Shown one piece after another: positions 36,247-44,896 of a DNA stretch of 64,000 nucleotides. Within the stretch, counting starts at the first letter, position 1, and the number at the start of each line of letters is the position of its first letter. The stretch comes from an uncultured Armatimonadota bacterium. GTDB lineage: Bacteria; Armatimonadota; Fimbriimonadia; Fimbriimonadales; Fimbriimonadaceae. Below the pieces are notes generated by a model. That model searched no databases and was not told the origin of the DNA. It was given only the letters and a program-made list of their open reading frames with translations. Where the stretch lies: positions 80,424 to 144,423 of the forward strand of contig CAIYLG010000022.1 in NCBI GenBank assembly GCA_903927025.1. Reading direction: 5' to 3'. The translations under genes and the position numbers were made by a program.

Positions 36247-36660
36247 TTATCGATATCGAAGAATCGGAGAGATGTCGGGCTCTCCGGGATCGAGCTGCAG
36301 CAGAACAGCTTCCACCGTTTCACTGATTACTGCGCCGAAGATGCCGGGCCACATTTCTAGATCTGTCCTTATTTTGTCGCCACTTTTGCTGAAGCTGATT
36401 CCATAGAGATCTTCAAAGCCCAGCGGAAAGTCGAACAGTTCGATACCTGTCCATTCAAAGCGAATCCTGGCAGACAGCAGTTCACGATCATCCTCTTCCG
36501 CCATATCTGAGTAATCCACCGTCAGTTCGATGCGATCGGACGCCCGAAAAATCTCCACTGACACGATTACAGAATCATGCAGCGTGGGATAGTAGCCAAA
36601 AAGCTGACGGAGAAGTCCTCCGTCTGTTGTTTCTGCCCAAACCGCCTCTTCATCGCTCAT
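36247..36660 (-). CDS. Imm50-like protein
   Basis: A 137-residue acidic protein. The stretch LFGYYPTLHDSVIVSVEI near the N-terminus, followed by alternating strands, resembles the Imm50 family of predicted immunity proteins of polymorphic toxin systems. This is recognised from pattern only and is moderate in confidence. No toxin gene is next to it; instead it is the first gene of a three-gene operon with Dus (one base apart) and an S51 peptidase. Proteins of this family also occur alone, so an immunity role should not be assumed. Confidence 0.55.
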   Translation of the reverse strand: MSDEEAVWAETTDGGLLRQLFGYYPTLHDSVIVSVEIFRASDRIELTVDYSDMAEEDDRELLSARIRFEWTGIELFDFPLGFEDLYGISFSKSGDKIRTDLEMWPGIFGAVISETVEAVLLQLDPGEPDISPILRYR

Positions 36661-36677
36661 TCGTTGCTGTCATCTTG

Positions 36678-36692
36678 ACCGGAATTACCGGT
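36678..36692. promoter_or_regulatory. Possible operator between divergent operons
   Basis: A short inverted repeat ACCGG-AATTA-CCGGT in the ~135-base region between the Imm50-like gene and the flavoprotein gene. It is just 18 bases from the Imm50-like start. Such a short repeat can occur by chance. Confidence 0.2.
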
Positions 36693-36796
36693 TTGCAGGC
36701 ATGAAGTGCAAAATCACCCCACAGAACATGCCCAAATTGGTCATTTCTGCATTTTTATTACAGCACCTTCATTTTGTGATTCGTCAAAATCGGTTT

Positions 36797-38602
36797 ATGC
36801 GACGGACGGACGTCGGAGATCCCGACTACTTCCACAAGGTTGTGGACTGCCAGTGGGCTTGCCCCGCTCATACTAACGTTCCGGAATATATCCGGCTGAT
36901 AGCTCAAGGGAGATTTGACGATGCCTACATCGTCAATCGAAACTCCAATGTATTCCCCGGGATACTTGGAAGGACCTGTGACCGACCTTGTGAACCCGCT
37001 TGCAGGCGAACTCGCGTAGACGGGAAAGCAGTTGCGATATGCCGCCTGAAGCGCGTCGCTGCGGATCACAAATCCGACATCAGCGACCGTATTCCCAAAG
37101 CGCCGCAACAGAAAAACGGCAAGAAGATCGCGCTGATCGGAGCTGGACCGGCTTCACTTACCGTTGCGAATGACCTCATGCCGCTTGGCTATGACGTTAC
37201 GCTGTTCGAAAAGGGCCCTCAGCCTGGCGGATTGATGCGAATCAACATCCCCGCGTTCCGGTTGCCCGAGGAAGTTCTAGACGAGGAGATCGGCTACATC
37301 CTTGATATGGGCGTTGATGCGAGGTTCAACACTCCCGTTGAAAGCCTTAAGGAGGTTCTTGACTCCAAAGAGTACGACGCTGTGTTTGTGGGTACTGGCG
37401 CACCCAAGGGCAAAGAGCTGATTCTGCCGGGTCGCTACGACACCGATCAGATTTTCATTGGAATCGAGTGGCTTGAGTCGATCCATTTTGGTCACATCAA
37501 TTCGATTGGAAAGCGAGTCCTCATCATCGGAGTCGGAAACACAGCCATGGACTGTTGCCGATCCTCTAAGCGCCTTGGTGCCGAAGATGTCAAAGTGGTT
37601 GCCCGCAAGACGCGGAAATATTTCAAGGCTTCACCTTGGGAACTTGAAGACGCAGAAGAAGAGCAGGTCGAAATCCTTGAAAACCTCTCACCCGTTCGAT
37701 TTGTCCTTGAGGATGGAAAGCTAGTTGGGCTCGAGTTTGACAAGTTCACTTCTGAAGAGATCAATGGGAAGCTGGTTCAGGAACCAGCGGGCCGAGTGAC
37801 TCTGGATTGCGATTCCGTGATCCTCGCGATTGGACAGGAGAATTCGTTCCCGTTCATTGAGCGAGAAATTGGACTTGAATTTGACAAATGGGACATGCCA
37901 GTGGTGGACAAGACCACCTTCATGTCCACGCGTGAGGGCGTCTTCTTTGGAGGCGACTCTGCTTTTGGTCCCGCCAACATCATCTGGGCGGTCGAGCAAG
38001 GTCATCAGGCTGCGATCTCGATTCACCAGTACTGCCAAGGTGTTCCGATTGATCAGCGCCCGCCAAAAGGCATGACCCTTGCAAACACCAAGATGGGTCT
38101 GCACGAGTGGGCGTACAGCAACGATTACGATCCGTCCAAGCGTCAGAAGATGATCCATATCGATCTTCCGACCCGCTTCTCAAACATGACGGTTGAAGTC
38201 GAAAAAGGATTTACAGACGAGCAGACGCGTGCAGAAGTGCAGCGGTGCCTAAACTGCGATATCCAAACAGCCTTCACAGACTCGGCCTGCATTGAGTGCG
38301 ACGCCTGCATTGACATCTGTCCCGTTGACTGTTTGACGATGACTCCCAACGCAGAGGAGCCTGAACTCCGCCAGCACTTGAAGGCGCCAGCCGAACAGCT
38401 AGATCAGGCACTGTTCGTTTCAGGCCCCCTCAAGCAGACGGGCCGCGTGATGGTAAAGGATGAGAATATCTGCCTTCACTGCGGACTGTGCGCTGAAAGA
38501 TGTCCCACGTTTGCATGGGACATGAAGAGATTTGTCCTCCACCTCCCTCACGCCGGAGCTCCGGCTCCTGTGGGAACTGTCCGGGAGGCTTTGGGCGCAT
38601 AA
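36797..38602 (+). CDS. GltD-like FAD/NAD(P)-dependent flavoprotein with two C-terminal 4Fe-4S sites
   Basis: A 601-residue protein related to the small subunit of glutamate synthase and NfnB. The N-terminal Fer4_20 domain has cysteines in DCQWACP and C61, C65, C69 (GRTCDRPCEPAC). The FAD site is IALIGAGPASL (GPAS instead of the usual GPAG) and the NAD(P) site VLIIGVGNTAMD. The C-terminus adds a two-cluster ferredoxin domain: C498/C501/C504/C508 and C559/C562/C565/C569. The frame is open from 36701, but I prefer the ATG at 36797 because the earlier stretch looks like untranslated leader. It precedes korA and korB and most likely passes electrons between their iron-sulfur centres and NAD(P). 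Confidence 0.87.
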   Translation: MRRTDVGDPDYFHKVVDCQWACPAHTNVPEYIRLIAQGRFDDAYIVNRNSNVFPGILGRTCDRPCEPACRRTRVDGKAVAICRLKRVAADHKSDISDRIPKAPQQKNGKKIALIGAGPASLTVANDLMPLGYDVTLFEKGPQPGGLMRINIPAFRLPEEVLDEEIGYILDMGVDARFNTPVESLKEVLDSKEYDAVFVGTGAPKGKELILPGRYDTDQIFIGIEWLESIHFGHINSIGKRVLIIGVGNTAMDCCRSSKRLGAEDVKVVARKTRKYFKASPWELEDAEEEQVEILENLSPVRFVLEDGKLVGLEFDKFTSEEINGKLVQEPAGRVTLDCDSVILAIGQENSFPFIEREIGLEFDKWDMPVVDKTTFMSTREGVFFGGDSAFGPANIIWAVEQGHQAAISIHQYCQGVPIDQRPPKGMTLANTKMGLHEWAYSNDYDPSKRQKMIHIDLPTRFSNMTVEVEKGFTDEQTRAEVQRCLNCDIQTAFTDSACIECDACIDICPVDCLTMTPNAEEPELRQHLKAPAEQLDQALFVSGPLKQTGRVMVKDENICLHCGLCAERCPTFAWDMKRFVLHLPHAGAPAPVGTVREALGA

Positions 38603-38643
38603 ATGGCCCCATACGTTGCCTTTCCATTCGAGATGACACACCC

Positions 38644-40443
38644 ATGAGCAATCGCGTCAACGACTTCGCCTTTAAGATCGCTACTGCAAACGGCACCGGC
38701 TCGGCAAGCGCCAACGGCCTGATCATGCAGACGATTTTCCGGATGGGAATTCCGGTGACGGGCAAAAACCTCTTCCCTTCCAATATCCAAGGGCTTCCAA
38801 CTTGGTACGAGATCCGCGTCAGCAAAGACGGATACACGGCGAGAACTCCCGTGTTCGACTTGGTTTTGGCGCTGAATGCCGCCACGTACGCCAAAGACGT
38901 TGCCGAAGTTCGATCGGGCGGATGGCTGGTCTATGACTCGACTTGGCCACTTGATCCAAAGCTCATTCGAGATGACGTGACCTATGTTGGAGTTCCGCTG
39001 GCTCAAATGTGCGGCGAATCGTTCAAAGGGGTGCGCGAGCGGATTCTGATGAAGAACATTGCCTATGCGGGTGCCCTTGCCGCACTCATCGGCATGGACC
39101 CTGAAATCATCCGTGGTCTAACGCTTGAGAAGTACTCCAAGAAGCCAGCTCTGGTTGACAGCAACCAAAAAGCTGTTGCGCTGGGCTACGACTACATCAA
39201 GGCAAACTTCGATTGTCCGCTTCCCATCCGCCTGGAACCGATGGATGAAACAAAGGACAGCATCCTGATCGACGGCAACACCGCCGCCGCTCTGGGCTGC
39301 GTCTACGCTGGAGCAACAGTGGGAGCTTGGTATCCCATCACCCCTTCAACCTCGATGATGGAGGGCTTCAAAGGCTTCTGCACGCGCTACCGTCGAGATC
39401 CCGAAACTAAGAAGAATCGATACGCCATCATCCAGGCGGAAGACGAACTCTCGGCGATTGGAATGGTCATTGGCGCCTCATGGGCGGGAGCCCGTGCCTT
39501 CACCCCGACTTCTGGGCCAGGCATTTCGCTGATGAATGAGTTTATCGGCCTGGCCTATTACGCGGAGGTTCCGGCAGTTGTCTTTGATGTTCAGCGGACT
39601 GGCCCCTCAACCGGAATGCCAACGCGGACCCAACAGGGCGACATCATGCTTTGTGCGTACGCCTCTCACGGTGACACCAAGCACATTTGCATCTACCCTT
39701 GTGACCCACGCGAAGCATTTGAATTTGCAGTGGCTGCATTTGACCTCGCAGAGCGATATCAGACTCCAGTGTTTGTTCTCACCGATCTTGACATCGGAAT
39801 GAACGACTGGATGATTCCCAAACTCACCTGGAACGATGCCTACCGCCCCGATCGAGGCAAGGTGCTTTCGGCCGAGGAGTTGGAAGCCGCCAAAAGCTTC
39901 TATCGATATCTAGACGTGGATGGGGATGGTATTCCGCAACGGTCGCTACCAGGCGTTCACCCGAAGGGTGCATTCTTCACCCGTGGCTCGGGACACAACA
40001 AACTTGGCGGCTACACCGAAGATGGTGACGAGTATCAAGAGGTGCTCGATCGAATTGCTCGCAAGGTCGATGGTGCCAAGGATGCCGTTCCTGCCCCGAT
40101 CATCAAGCGTACAGCCGGCGCCAAGGTGGGCATCGTTACCGTCGGAGGATGTCACGCGGCCTGCGCTGAGGCGGTTGATACGCTGATTGCAGAAGGCACG
40201 CCGGTTGACTACATGCGAGTGCGAGGCTTCCCGTTCAATGACGAGGTGGTTGAATTCCTCAATTCTCATGAGACCAACTTCATCGTCGAGCAGAACCGTG
40301 ACGGACAGCTGAGAAGCTTGTTGACTCTAGAAACCAACGTACCCAAGAGCAAACTGGAATCAGTTCGCTACTATTCGGGATTCCCAATGAGCGCGCACCA
40401 TGTGCTTTCGGGCGTCTCCTCCAAGATGGCGGTGAACGCATGA
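38644..40443 (+). CDS. korA: 2-oxoacid:ferredoxin oxidoreductase, fused gamma-alpha subunit
   Basis: A 599-residue subunit of a CoA-dependent 2-oxoacid:acceptor oxidoreductase (decarboxylates 2-oxoglutarate or another 2-oxoacid to an acyl-CoA while reducing ferredoxin). The N-terminal ~190 residues are the gamma domain; the alpha domain contains WYPITPSTSMMEGF (Y230) and the usual SGPGISLMNEF. The long frame starts at 38500, but residues before 38644 are not family-like and lie in the upstream gene; the ATG at 38644 begins MSNRVNDFAFKIA, a normal start. It lies 41 bases after the flavoprotein gene and overlaps korB by four bases. Whether the substrate is 2-oxoglutarate, pyruvate or a branched-chain oxoacid cannot be read from sequence. 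Confidence 0.92.
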   Translation: MSNRVNDFAFKIATANGTGSASANGLIMQTIFRMGIPVTGKNLFPSNIQGLPTWYEIRVSKDGYTARTPVFDLVLALNAATYAKDVAEVRSGGWLVYDSTWPLDPKLIRDDVTYVGVPLAQMCGESFKGVRERILMKNIAYAGALAALIGMDPEIIRGLTLEKYSKKPALVDSNQKAVALGYDYIKANFDCPLPIRLEPMDETKDSILIDGNTAAALGCVYAGATVGAWYPITPSTSMMEGFKGFCTRYRRDPETKKNRYAIIQAEDELSAIGMVIGASWAGARAFTPTSGPGISLMNEFIGLAYYAEVPAVVFDVQRTGPSTGMPTRTQQGDIMLCAYASHGDTKHICIYPCDPREAFEFAVAAFDLAERYQTPVFVLTDLDIGMNDWMIPKLTWNDAYRPDRGKVLSAEELEAAKSFYRYLDVDGDGIPQRSLPGVHPKGAFFTRGSGHNKLGGYTEDGDEYQEVLDRIARKVDGAKDAVPAPIIKRTAGAKVGIVTVGGCHAACAEAVDTLIAEGTPVDYMRVRGFPFNDEVVEFLNSHETNFIVEQNRDGQLRSLLTLETNVPKSKLESVRYYSGFPMSAHHVLSGVSSKMAVNA

Positions 40444-41495
40444 GCTATATCGCAAAACCTAAGGTTCATCATCCGGCACTAAAGCCGAACGCAATTGGGT
40501 TGACTCGTCGAGATTACGAGGGTGCCATCACGACGCTCTGTGCTGGTTGCGGCCATGACTCCATCACTGCCGCGATTATCCAAGCGTTTTGGGAATTGGA
40601 CATCGAGCCCTACAAAGTAGCAAAGCTATCCGGAATCGGATGTTCCTCCAAAACTCCTGCGTACTTCCTTCGCGAAGCACATGGATTCAACAGCGTCCAT
40701 GGTCGAATGCCGTCAATCTCCACTGGGGCTGGCGCGGCAAACGGCGATCTCATCATGATCGGCGTCTCGGGAGATGGCGACTCGCTCTCAATCGGTCTTG
40801 GTCAGCTCAGCCACGCCATACGACGTAATGTGAACCTGCTATATGTTCTAGAGAACAACGGCGTTTATGGACTTACCAAAGGCCAATTCTCTGCTTCTGC
40901 TGATCCTGGTTCAACAAGCAAGAAGGGCGAGACGAATACCATGGCGGCCATCGACAGCGTTCTGCTGGCGCTAACGCTCGGTGCCACCTTTGTTGCCAGA
41001 AGCTTCTCTGGAGATAAGGAACAGCTAGTGCCCATTCTCAAAGCAGGCTTGAAGCACAGCGGCTTTGCCTTCATCGACGTGATTTCACCTTGCGTGACCT
41101 TCAATGACCATGAGGGATCCACCAAGGCGTACGCCTATACACGGGAGCATCAGATCCCTATCGTCCAGGCAGACTACGTCCCGCACCGCGATGAAATTAC
41201 AACAGCGTACGATCCTGGAGCGGTTCAGACGGTAACTCTCCATGACGGCAGCAGCGTTAATCTAAGAAAGATCGCCGAGGATTACGATCCCACTGATCGA
41301 GATCGAGCCTACTCCTTCATTCGCGATCATCAGGCTCGTGGCGAAGTATGCACAGGCCTTCTGTACATCGACCCAACTTCGTCCGACATGATGGAACAAA
41401 ATGACGTCGTTCCGGCGCCATTGTACAACCTTCCCTATGAGAACTTATGCCCAGGCAGCACCGAATTGGAAAAGCTCCAGGCCCGGTACCGCTAG
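40440..41495 (+). CDS. korB: 2-oxoacid:ferredoxin oxidoreductase, beta subunit
   Basis: A 351-residue thiamine diphosphate-binding subunit, partner of korA. The cluster-binding cysteines are in LCAGCGHDS, SGIGCSSKTP and the later SPCVTFNDHEG, as in two-subunit OFORs with one 4Fe-4S cluster. VSGDGDSLSIGLGQLSHAIRRN is the thiamine diphosphate/Mg site, and LENNGVYGLTKGQ follows. Its ATG overlaps the korA stop. An intrinsic terminator at 41515-41544 closes the operon. Confidence 0.94.
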   Translation: MSYIAKPKVHHPALKPNAIGLTRRDYEGAITTLCAGCGHDSITAAIIQAFWELDIEPYKVAKLSGIGCSSKTPAYFLREAHGFNSVHGRMPSISTGAGAANGDLIMIGVSGDGDSLSIGLGQLSHAIRRNVNLLYVLENNGVYGLTKGQFSASADPGSTSKKGETNTMAAIDSVLLALTLGATFVARSFSGDKEQLVPILKAGLKHSGFAFIDVISPCVTFNDHEGSTKAYAYTREHQIPIVQADYVPHRDEITTAYDPGAVQTVTLHDGSSVNLRKIAEDYDPTDRDRAYSFIRDHQARGEVCTGLLYIDPTSSDMMEQNDVVPAPLYNLPYENLCPGSTELEKLQARYR

Positions 41496-41514
41496 CCTCC
41501 AACCTCAGAATCGG

Positions 41515-41544
41515 AAAGCGGCAACCCTAGTTTGTTGCCGTTTT
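41515..41544 (+). terminator. Intrinsic terminator of the 2-oxoacid oxidoreductase operon
   Basis: A seven-base-pair core stem (CGGCAAC / GTTGCCG) with an eight-base loop, flanked by AAAG and TTTT that can extend the pairing, followed by TTTTC. It lies 20 bases after the korB stop. Confidence 0.8.
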
Positions 41545-41603
41545 CGGTTGCCTGAGAAAACGCCCAGTCTAGGAAGTGAGTCGATGCAGGTATCTTTGAC
41601 CTC

Positions 41604-42134
41604 GTGACGGTCATTCTTTTCATCGCCGCCAGTCTTGACGGTTATATAGCCGGACCCGACGACGACCTATCCTGGCTGTTCACTGACGCAGACTACGGAT
41701 TCTCTCGCTTCTTTGGAGGAGTCGATACCTTAATCATGGGTCGAGGCACCTATGAAGTCATTCGGACTTTTGGCGAATGGCCGTATCCTGGCAAGCGCAC
41801 CATTGTTGTCAGCCGAAGCAGTGAGCTCAAGATTGAAACCCCTGAGACGGAACTGTATTCAGGTGACCTTCCGGAACTCATTGAAAAGCTGTCTGCCGAC
41901 GATTGCAAGCGCGTTTGGCTCGTGGGCGGAGGGGAACTGATTCGGTCCTTCCTGGAGCAGGGACTTCTGGATGAGATTTCAGTTTCCATGCACCCAATCC
42001 TGCTGGGCAAGGGAGTTCCACTGTTCCCCGGCGGTTTCCGCCGAACCCTCTTGTTGCTCAAGGACACCACCGTTTTTGATGGCGGCTTAGTTCAACTGAA
42101 CTATCACGTCATGCCGGACGACGAAGAGTTCTGA
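41604..42134 (+). CDS. Dihydrofolate reductase-like (RibD C-terminal family) protein
   Basis: A 176-residue protein of the DHFR/RibD-C fold, like YwjB/YyaP proteins. It begins VILFIAASLDGYIAGPDDDLSWL, continues MGRGTYEVI, then VWLVGGGELIRSFLEQGLLDEI, the nucleotide-binding strand. These proteins likely reduce a pterin- or pyrimidine-like substrate with NADPH; the true substrate is unknown and it is not the housekeeping folate enzyme. The start is GTG. Stands alone, ended by the bidirectional hairpin at 42154-42191. Confidence 0.85.
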   Translation: MTVILFIAASLDGYIAGPDDDLSWLFTDADYGFSRFFGGVDTLIMGRGTYEVIRTFGEWPYPGKRTIVVSRSSELKIETPETELYSGDLPELIEKLSADDCKRVWLVGGGELIRSFLEQGLLDEISVSMHPILLGKGVPLFPGGFRRTLLLLKDTTVFDGGLVQLNYHVMPDDEEF

Positions 42135-42153
42135 ACTCTCTCCAAGAAGAAGC

Positions 42154-42191
42154 AAAATCGGGCACTGGAGATCACTCCAGTGCCCGATTTT
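42154..42191. terminator. Bidirectional intrinsic terminator
   Basis: A perfect 17-base-pair stem with an ATCA loop; the arms begin AAAATCGGGC and end GCCCGATTTT, so both strands carry a T run after a GC-rich stem. It lies between the convergent reductase-like gene and the secreted Ser/Gly/His-rich protein gene. Confidence 0.9.
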
Positions 42192-42207
42192 CATCAATGT
42201 GGCTAAT

Positions 42208-43356
42208 TTAGCCGCGACGCCTGCCGCCACCACTTGTGTGAGTGGAGGTTCGGCTCCCTCCAAAGGAACTGGAGTGGCCGCCAAAGCTAGAGTGGGTCGA
42301 CCCTCCGAAGTTGGAGTGTCCACCCCCATGAGTGCTTGAGCCGAAGCTCGAATGCGACCCGCCAGACGAGCGAGTTCCACCGAACGAAGAGTGCGATGAC
42401 GAACTAGCGCCAAAACTCGAGCGCGTGGATCCCGAGTACTTCGAGCCACTGGAGGATGGTCGGGTTCCGGACCCGAAGCTTGAGTGCGACGAGCCCGAAT
42501 ATCGGGAGCCACCAAGCGTGGAGTGCGAACTGTTGGTTCGTGTTCCAAAGCTTGAGTGCGTCGTGGACGTGCGCGTATAGCGAGAAGTCGTGTTTACATG
42601 ACCGTTGCTGTATCGCGATGCTCCGAATGAGTGACCCGAGTTGTATCGGCTACCGCCATAACCACCGGAGTGACCGATCACATGTCCGACCGTTGTATGC
42701 ACCGCATATCCGCCATGAACACCGCGATAAATCGGCAGCCTTCCCCATGCTCCATGGTGACCATAAAATCCGTAGAACACCGGACCGCCGCCCAAGTAAA
42801 CGTGAGTGTGCCAGCCAAGGTAGAGGTTGAAGAAGATTCCAGGCGTGTAGACAACTCCGTAAGTCCACCCATAAGGCCTATCGACTACGACATAGCCTGG
42901 CCACGGGGCGTAAACCACGAAGTTGTCGAATACCTCCACCGAGCTGTGATAGTGAAAGTTGATTCCAACAACCTGATAAGGGCCATCACCCTCAATTCGC
43001 AGCTGTGGATGCCGGTCACGCTCGTAGTCAGCGTTTTCGAACAGTCCGCTTAGCTTTCGATCTCGCTCTGCGGCAAGGTCGCTGAGCGCGCTATTGAACT
43101 GCGGACCCTCTACATTGGGGTCTGCTCCGCCGGCAATTGCTTTGTTATAAGTGTCCTGGTCGGCCGCAACCTGATCTGCGTAATCCTCTTCGATCGCACG
43201 CCTCTCATCCATGTGGGCGTACTGATAGGTTCCGATTCGGTAGATGTGCCGAGTGCCTACCAAAAAGTAGACTCTCTCCGCACTGGCCATTGCTGGCGCC
43301 GCCAAAAAGAGGGCGGCGGCTGAAGCCACGATGCTGATCTTGGTGAAAATATTCAT
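42208..43356 (-). CDS. Secreted protein with conserved domain and Ser/Gly/His-rich tail
   Basis: A 382-residue exported protein. Signal peptide at residues ~8-26 (cleavage likely after AMASA). The central domain (residues ~27-210) has an acidic coil region (MDERRAIEEDYADQVAADQD, then DLAAERDRKL) and an aromatic segment with APWPGYVVVDRPYGWTYG and GGGPVFYGFYG. The last ~170 residues are low complexity, built of loosely repeated units such as SHSSFGG and SRYSG. The same domain order occurs outside the membrane in the neighbouring anti-sigma factor (43457-44896), so the two are paralogous. AAGGGAA precedes the ATG. It is likely the target, ligand or effector of the sigma/anti-sigma pair upstream. 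No family name is known to me. Confidence 0.75.
   Translation of the reverse strand: MNIFTKISIVASAAALFLAAPAMASAERVYFLVGTRHIYRIGTYQYAHMDERRAIEEDYADQVAADQDTYNKAIAGGADPNVEGPQFNSALSDLAAERDRKLSGLFENADYERDRHPQLRIEGDGPYQVVGINFHYHSSVEVFDNFVVYAPWPGYVVVDRPYGWTYGVVYTPGIFFNLYLGWHTHVYLGGGPVFYGFYGHHGAWGRLPIYRGVHGGYAVHTTVGHVIGHSGGYGGSRYNSGHSFGASRYSNGHVNTTSRYTRTSTTHSSFGTRTNSSHSTLGGSRYSGSSHSSFGSGTRPSSSGSKYSGSTRSSFGASSSSHSSFGGTRSSGGSHSSFGSSTHGGGHSNFGGSTHSSFGGHSSSFGGSRTSTHTSGGGRRRG
42230..42600 (-). repeat. Low-complexity coding repeats (Ser/Gly/His-rich)
   Basis: The 3' part of the secreted protein gene consists of imperfect repeats of codons for SSFGG, HSSFG and SRYSG-like units, about a dozen copies of variable spacing. 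It resembles silk-like or adhesive low-complexity tails. The repeat is at the protein level; DNA identity between units is only partial. Confidence 0.6.
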
Positions 43357-43456
43357 CCTAATGTGTTCCCTTGTGGGTCTACCTTGAAATGACCCGTTCC
43401 CTGCACTGGCTGTTGCACCTCAGAATAAATTGTGGCGCAACAGAATGCAGCCAAAT

Positions 43457-44896
43457 TCAGTGACCGGAGGACCCACGCAAATATTTGGATCGAGGCGCCT
43501 CATAGGAACCGATTCGATCTTGACTGGGTGGGTAATGAGAGCCTTCGAGCGTATGGCTGTATCGCGACGGCTGGCTCGGATTTGAGGCGTTGGGCCGGGT
43601 GCTTCCTTCAAGACTCCGGCTGTAGCGCGATCCCCCAAACACGGAGGTAACCGTGGTCTTGGGTTCTTGAGTCTTATGCGAGATTATTGAAATCGACTTT
43701 GAAGAGGAAAGCGTTCGTGCGTACCGAGATGCCGTTTCAGCTCGCGACCGAGACCGTCTCAGCGTGTGGATTCGGTAGTTCCCGTTGCCATTGCGTCGAA
43801 TTTCATCGGCGACGATCGGTCCGTTTCGCCCTTCGAGTCCATAGAATACGGGTTGACCGGATTGGGAGTGCACTTCGCGCCAGGATTGATATTCCTGCTG
43901 AAATTCGTCGGGGCCATAGTGGCGTCCGTACGTCCATCCATACGGCGATTCCTGAGGCTCGTAGCCTGGCCACGGCTCAACGACAACGAAGTCCTCTTCG
44001 GGGTCGGGGACTCCATCTGCACGAGAGCTGAACTGGACCACCGGGCACGGCCCGCAAGTCTCGACCTTGAGTTCGGGGTGCTTTTCCCTAAGGTCGTCTG
44101 CGATCGGATAGAGTTCCGCAAGACGGCGCTCACGTTCAGCTGATAGGTCCTCAAGGTCATGTTTAAGCTGCTTCTCTGACGGGTAATGCCCCGAACCAGA
44201 CTTCAGAGTGTGGCTGTACTTATCTCTCTTCTCCGCCACAGCATCAGCGTAGGATTGCTCGATCTGCTTTCTCTGGTCTTGATGGGCATCTTTCTCGTCC
44301 ACTTTGTACACGTGAGATGCGCCCAAAATCAGACAGAGCTTCATCGCTCGAACTCCACTGTCTGCGCTTCCACCGGCATCATTTGAAGCCACAAGCTCGG
44401 TGTCTTTGTGTTGTTCTCGAGGAGACAAAACAGAATGCGAGATCGAGTTAGGCGCACTGCGTCGGGTTTCCTCTGCCGGAGCCCTGTGTTCCGTGCCTAC
44501 AGAAGCTACGAAATTGTCCGATCTGCTCCTAACGGTCGTCGGCGTACCTACAGCAGTTCGAATCGATGAACTTCTGTAGGCCCCGTATCCAGCTAAAAGG
44601 ATCAGTCCAAACAAAGCCGATCCTGCTGCCAGCCTAAACCTTGGCTGGTGCACGCCCCACTTGGAACGCTCCCTCTCTGCGCGTCTTGAGGCTCGCAATT
44701 CAAGGATCGCGGCTCTGCAGGCTCGACAGTGCCCCAAGTGCAGAAGAACCTCGTCGCGTTCTCGCTTTGAAGCCGTGCCATCGACAAAATGATCTAAAGC
44801 AGACGGGGGAAGGCATCCATCACCCGAAGCGTGCCTTAACTCCTTTCCCCACTCCCGTTCGTGAGAAGTGGTCTCCAATGGCTTGTGGTCCTTCAA
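43457..44896 (-). CDS. Anti-sigma factor with large external domain
   Basis: A 479-residue predicted transmembrane anti-sigma factor. The cytoplasmic N-terminus has a zinc-finger motif of the ZAS type, HLGHCRAC (Hx3CxxC), near residue 51. One membrane helix is at residues ~90-108 (AAGSALFGLILLAGYGAY). A serine-rich linker leads to an external domain (residues ~185-360) that matches the central domain of the secreted protein encoded next: an acidic coil with DLSAERERRLAELY and VEPWPGYEPQESPYGWTYG, then QPVFYGLEG. The C-terminal tail also has SRYSR/SRYSH repeats. The ATG overlaps the sigma factor stop by four bases. It probably holds the sigma factor inactive until a signal reaches the external domain. 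Confidence 0.82.
   Translation of the reverse strand: MKDHKPLETTSHEREWGKELRHASGDGCLPPSALDHFVDGTASKRERDEVLLHLGHCRACRAAILELRASRRAERERSKWGVHQPRFRLAAGSALFGLILLAGYGAYRSSSIRTAVGTPTTVRSRSDNFVASVGTEHRAPAEETRRSAPNSISHSVLSPREQHKDTELVASNDAGGSADSGVRAMKLCLILGASHVYKVDEKDAHQDQRKQIEQSYADAVAEKRDKYSHTLKSGSGHYPSEKQLKHDLEDLSAERERRLAELYPIADDLREKHPELKVETCGPCPVVQFSSRADGVPDPEEDFVVVEPWPGYEPQESPYGWTYGRHYGPDEFQQEYQSWREVHSQSGQPVFYGLEGRNGPIVADEIRRNGNGNYRIHTLRRSRSRAETASRYARTLSSSKSISIISHKTQEPKTTVTSVFGGSRYSRSLEGSTRPNASNPSQPSRYSHTLEGSHYPPSQDRIGSYEAPRSKYLRGSSGH

Noticed and set aside
42230..42600. CRISPR-like repeat array
   Set aside because: The repeats are codon-level Ser/Gly/His units within a gene, with no constant repeat or unique spacers.
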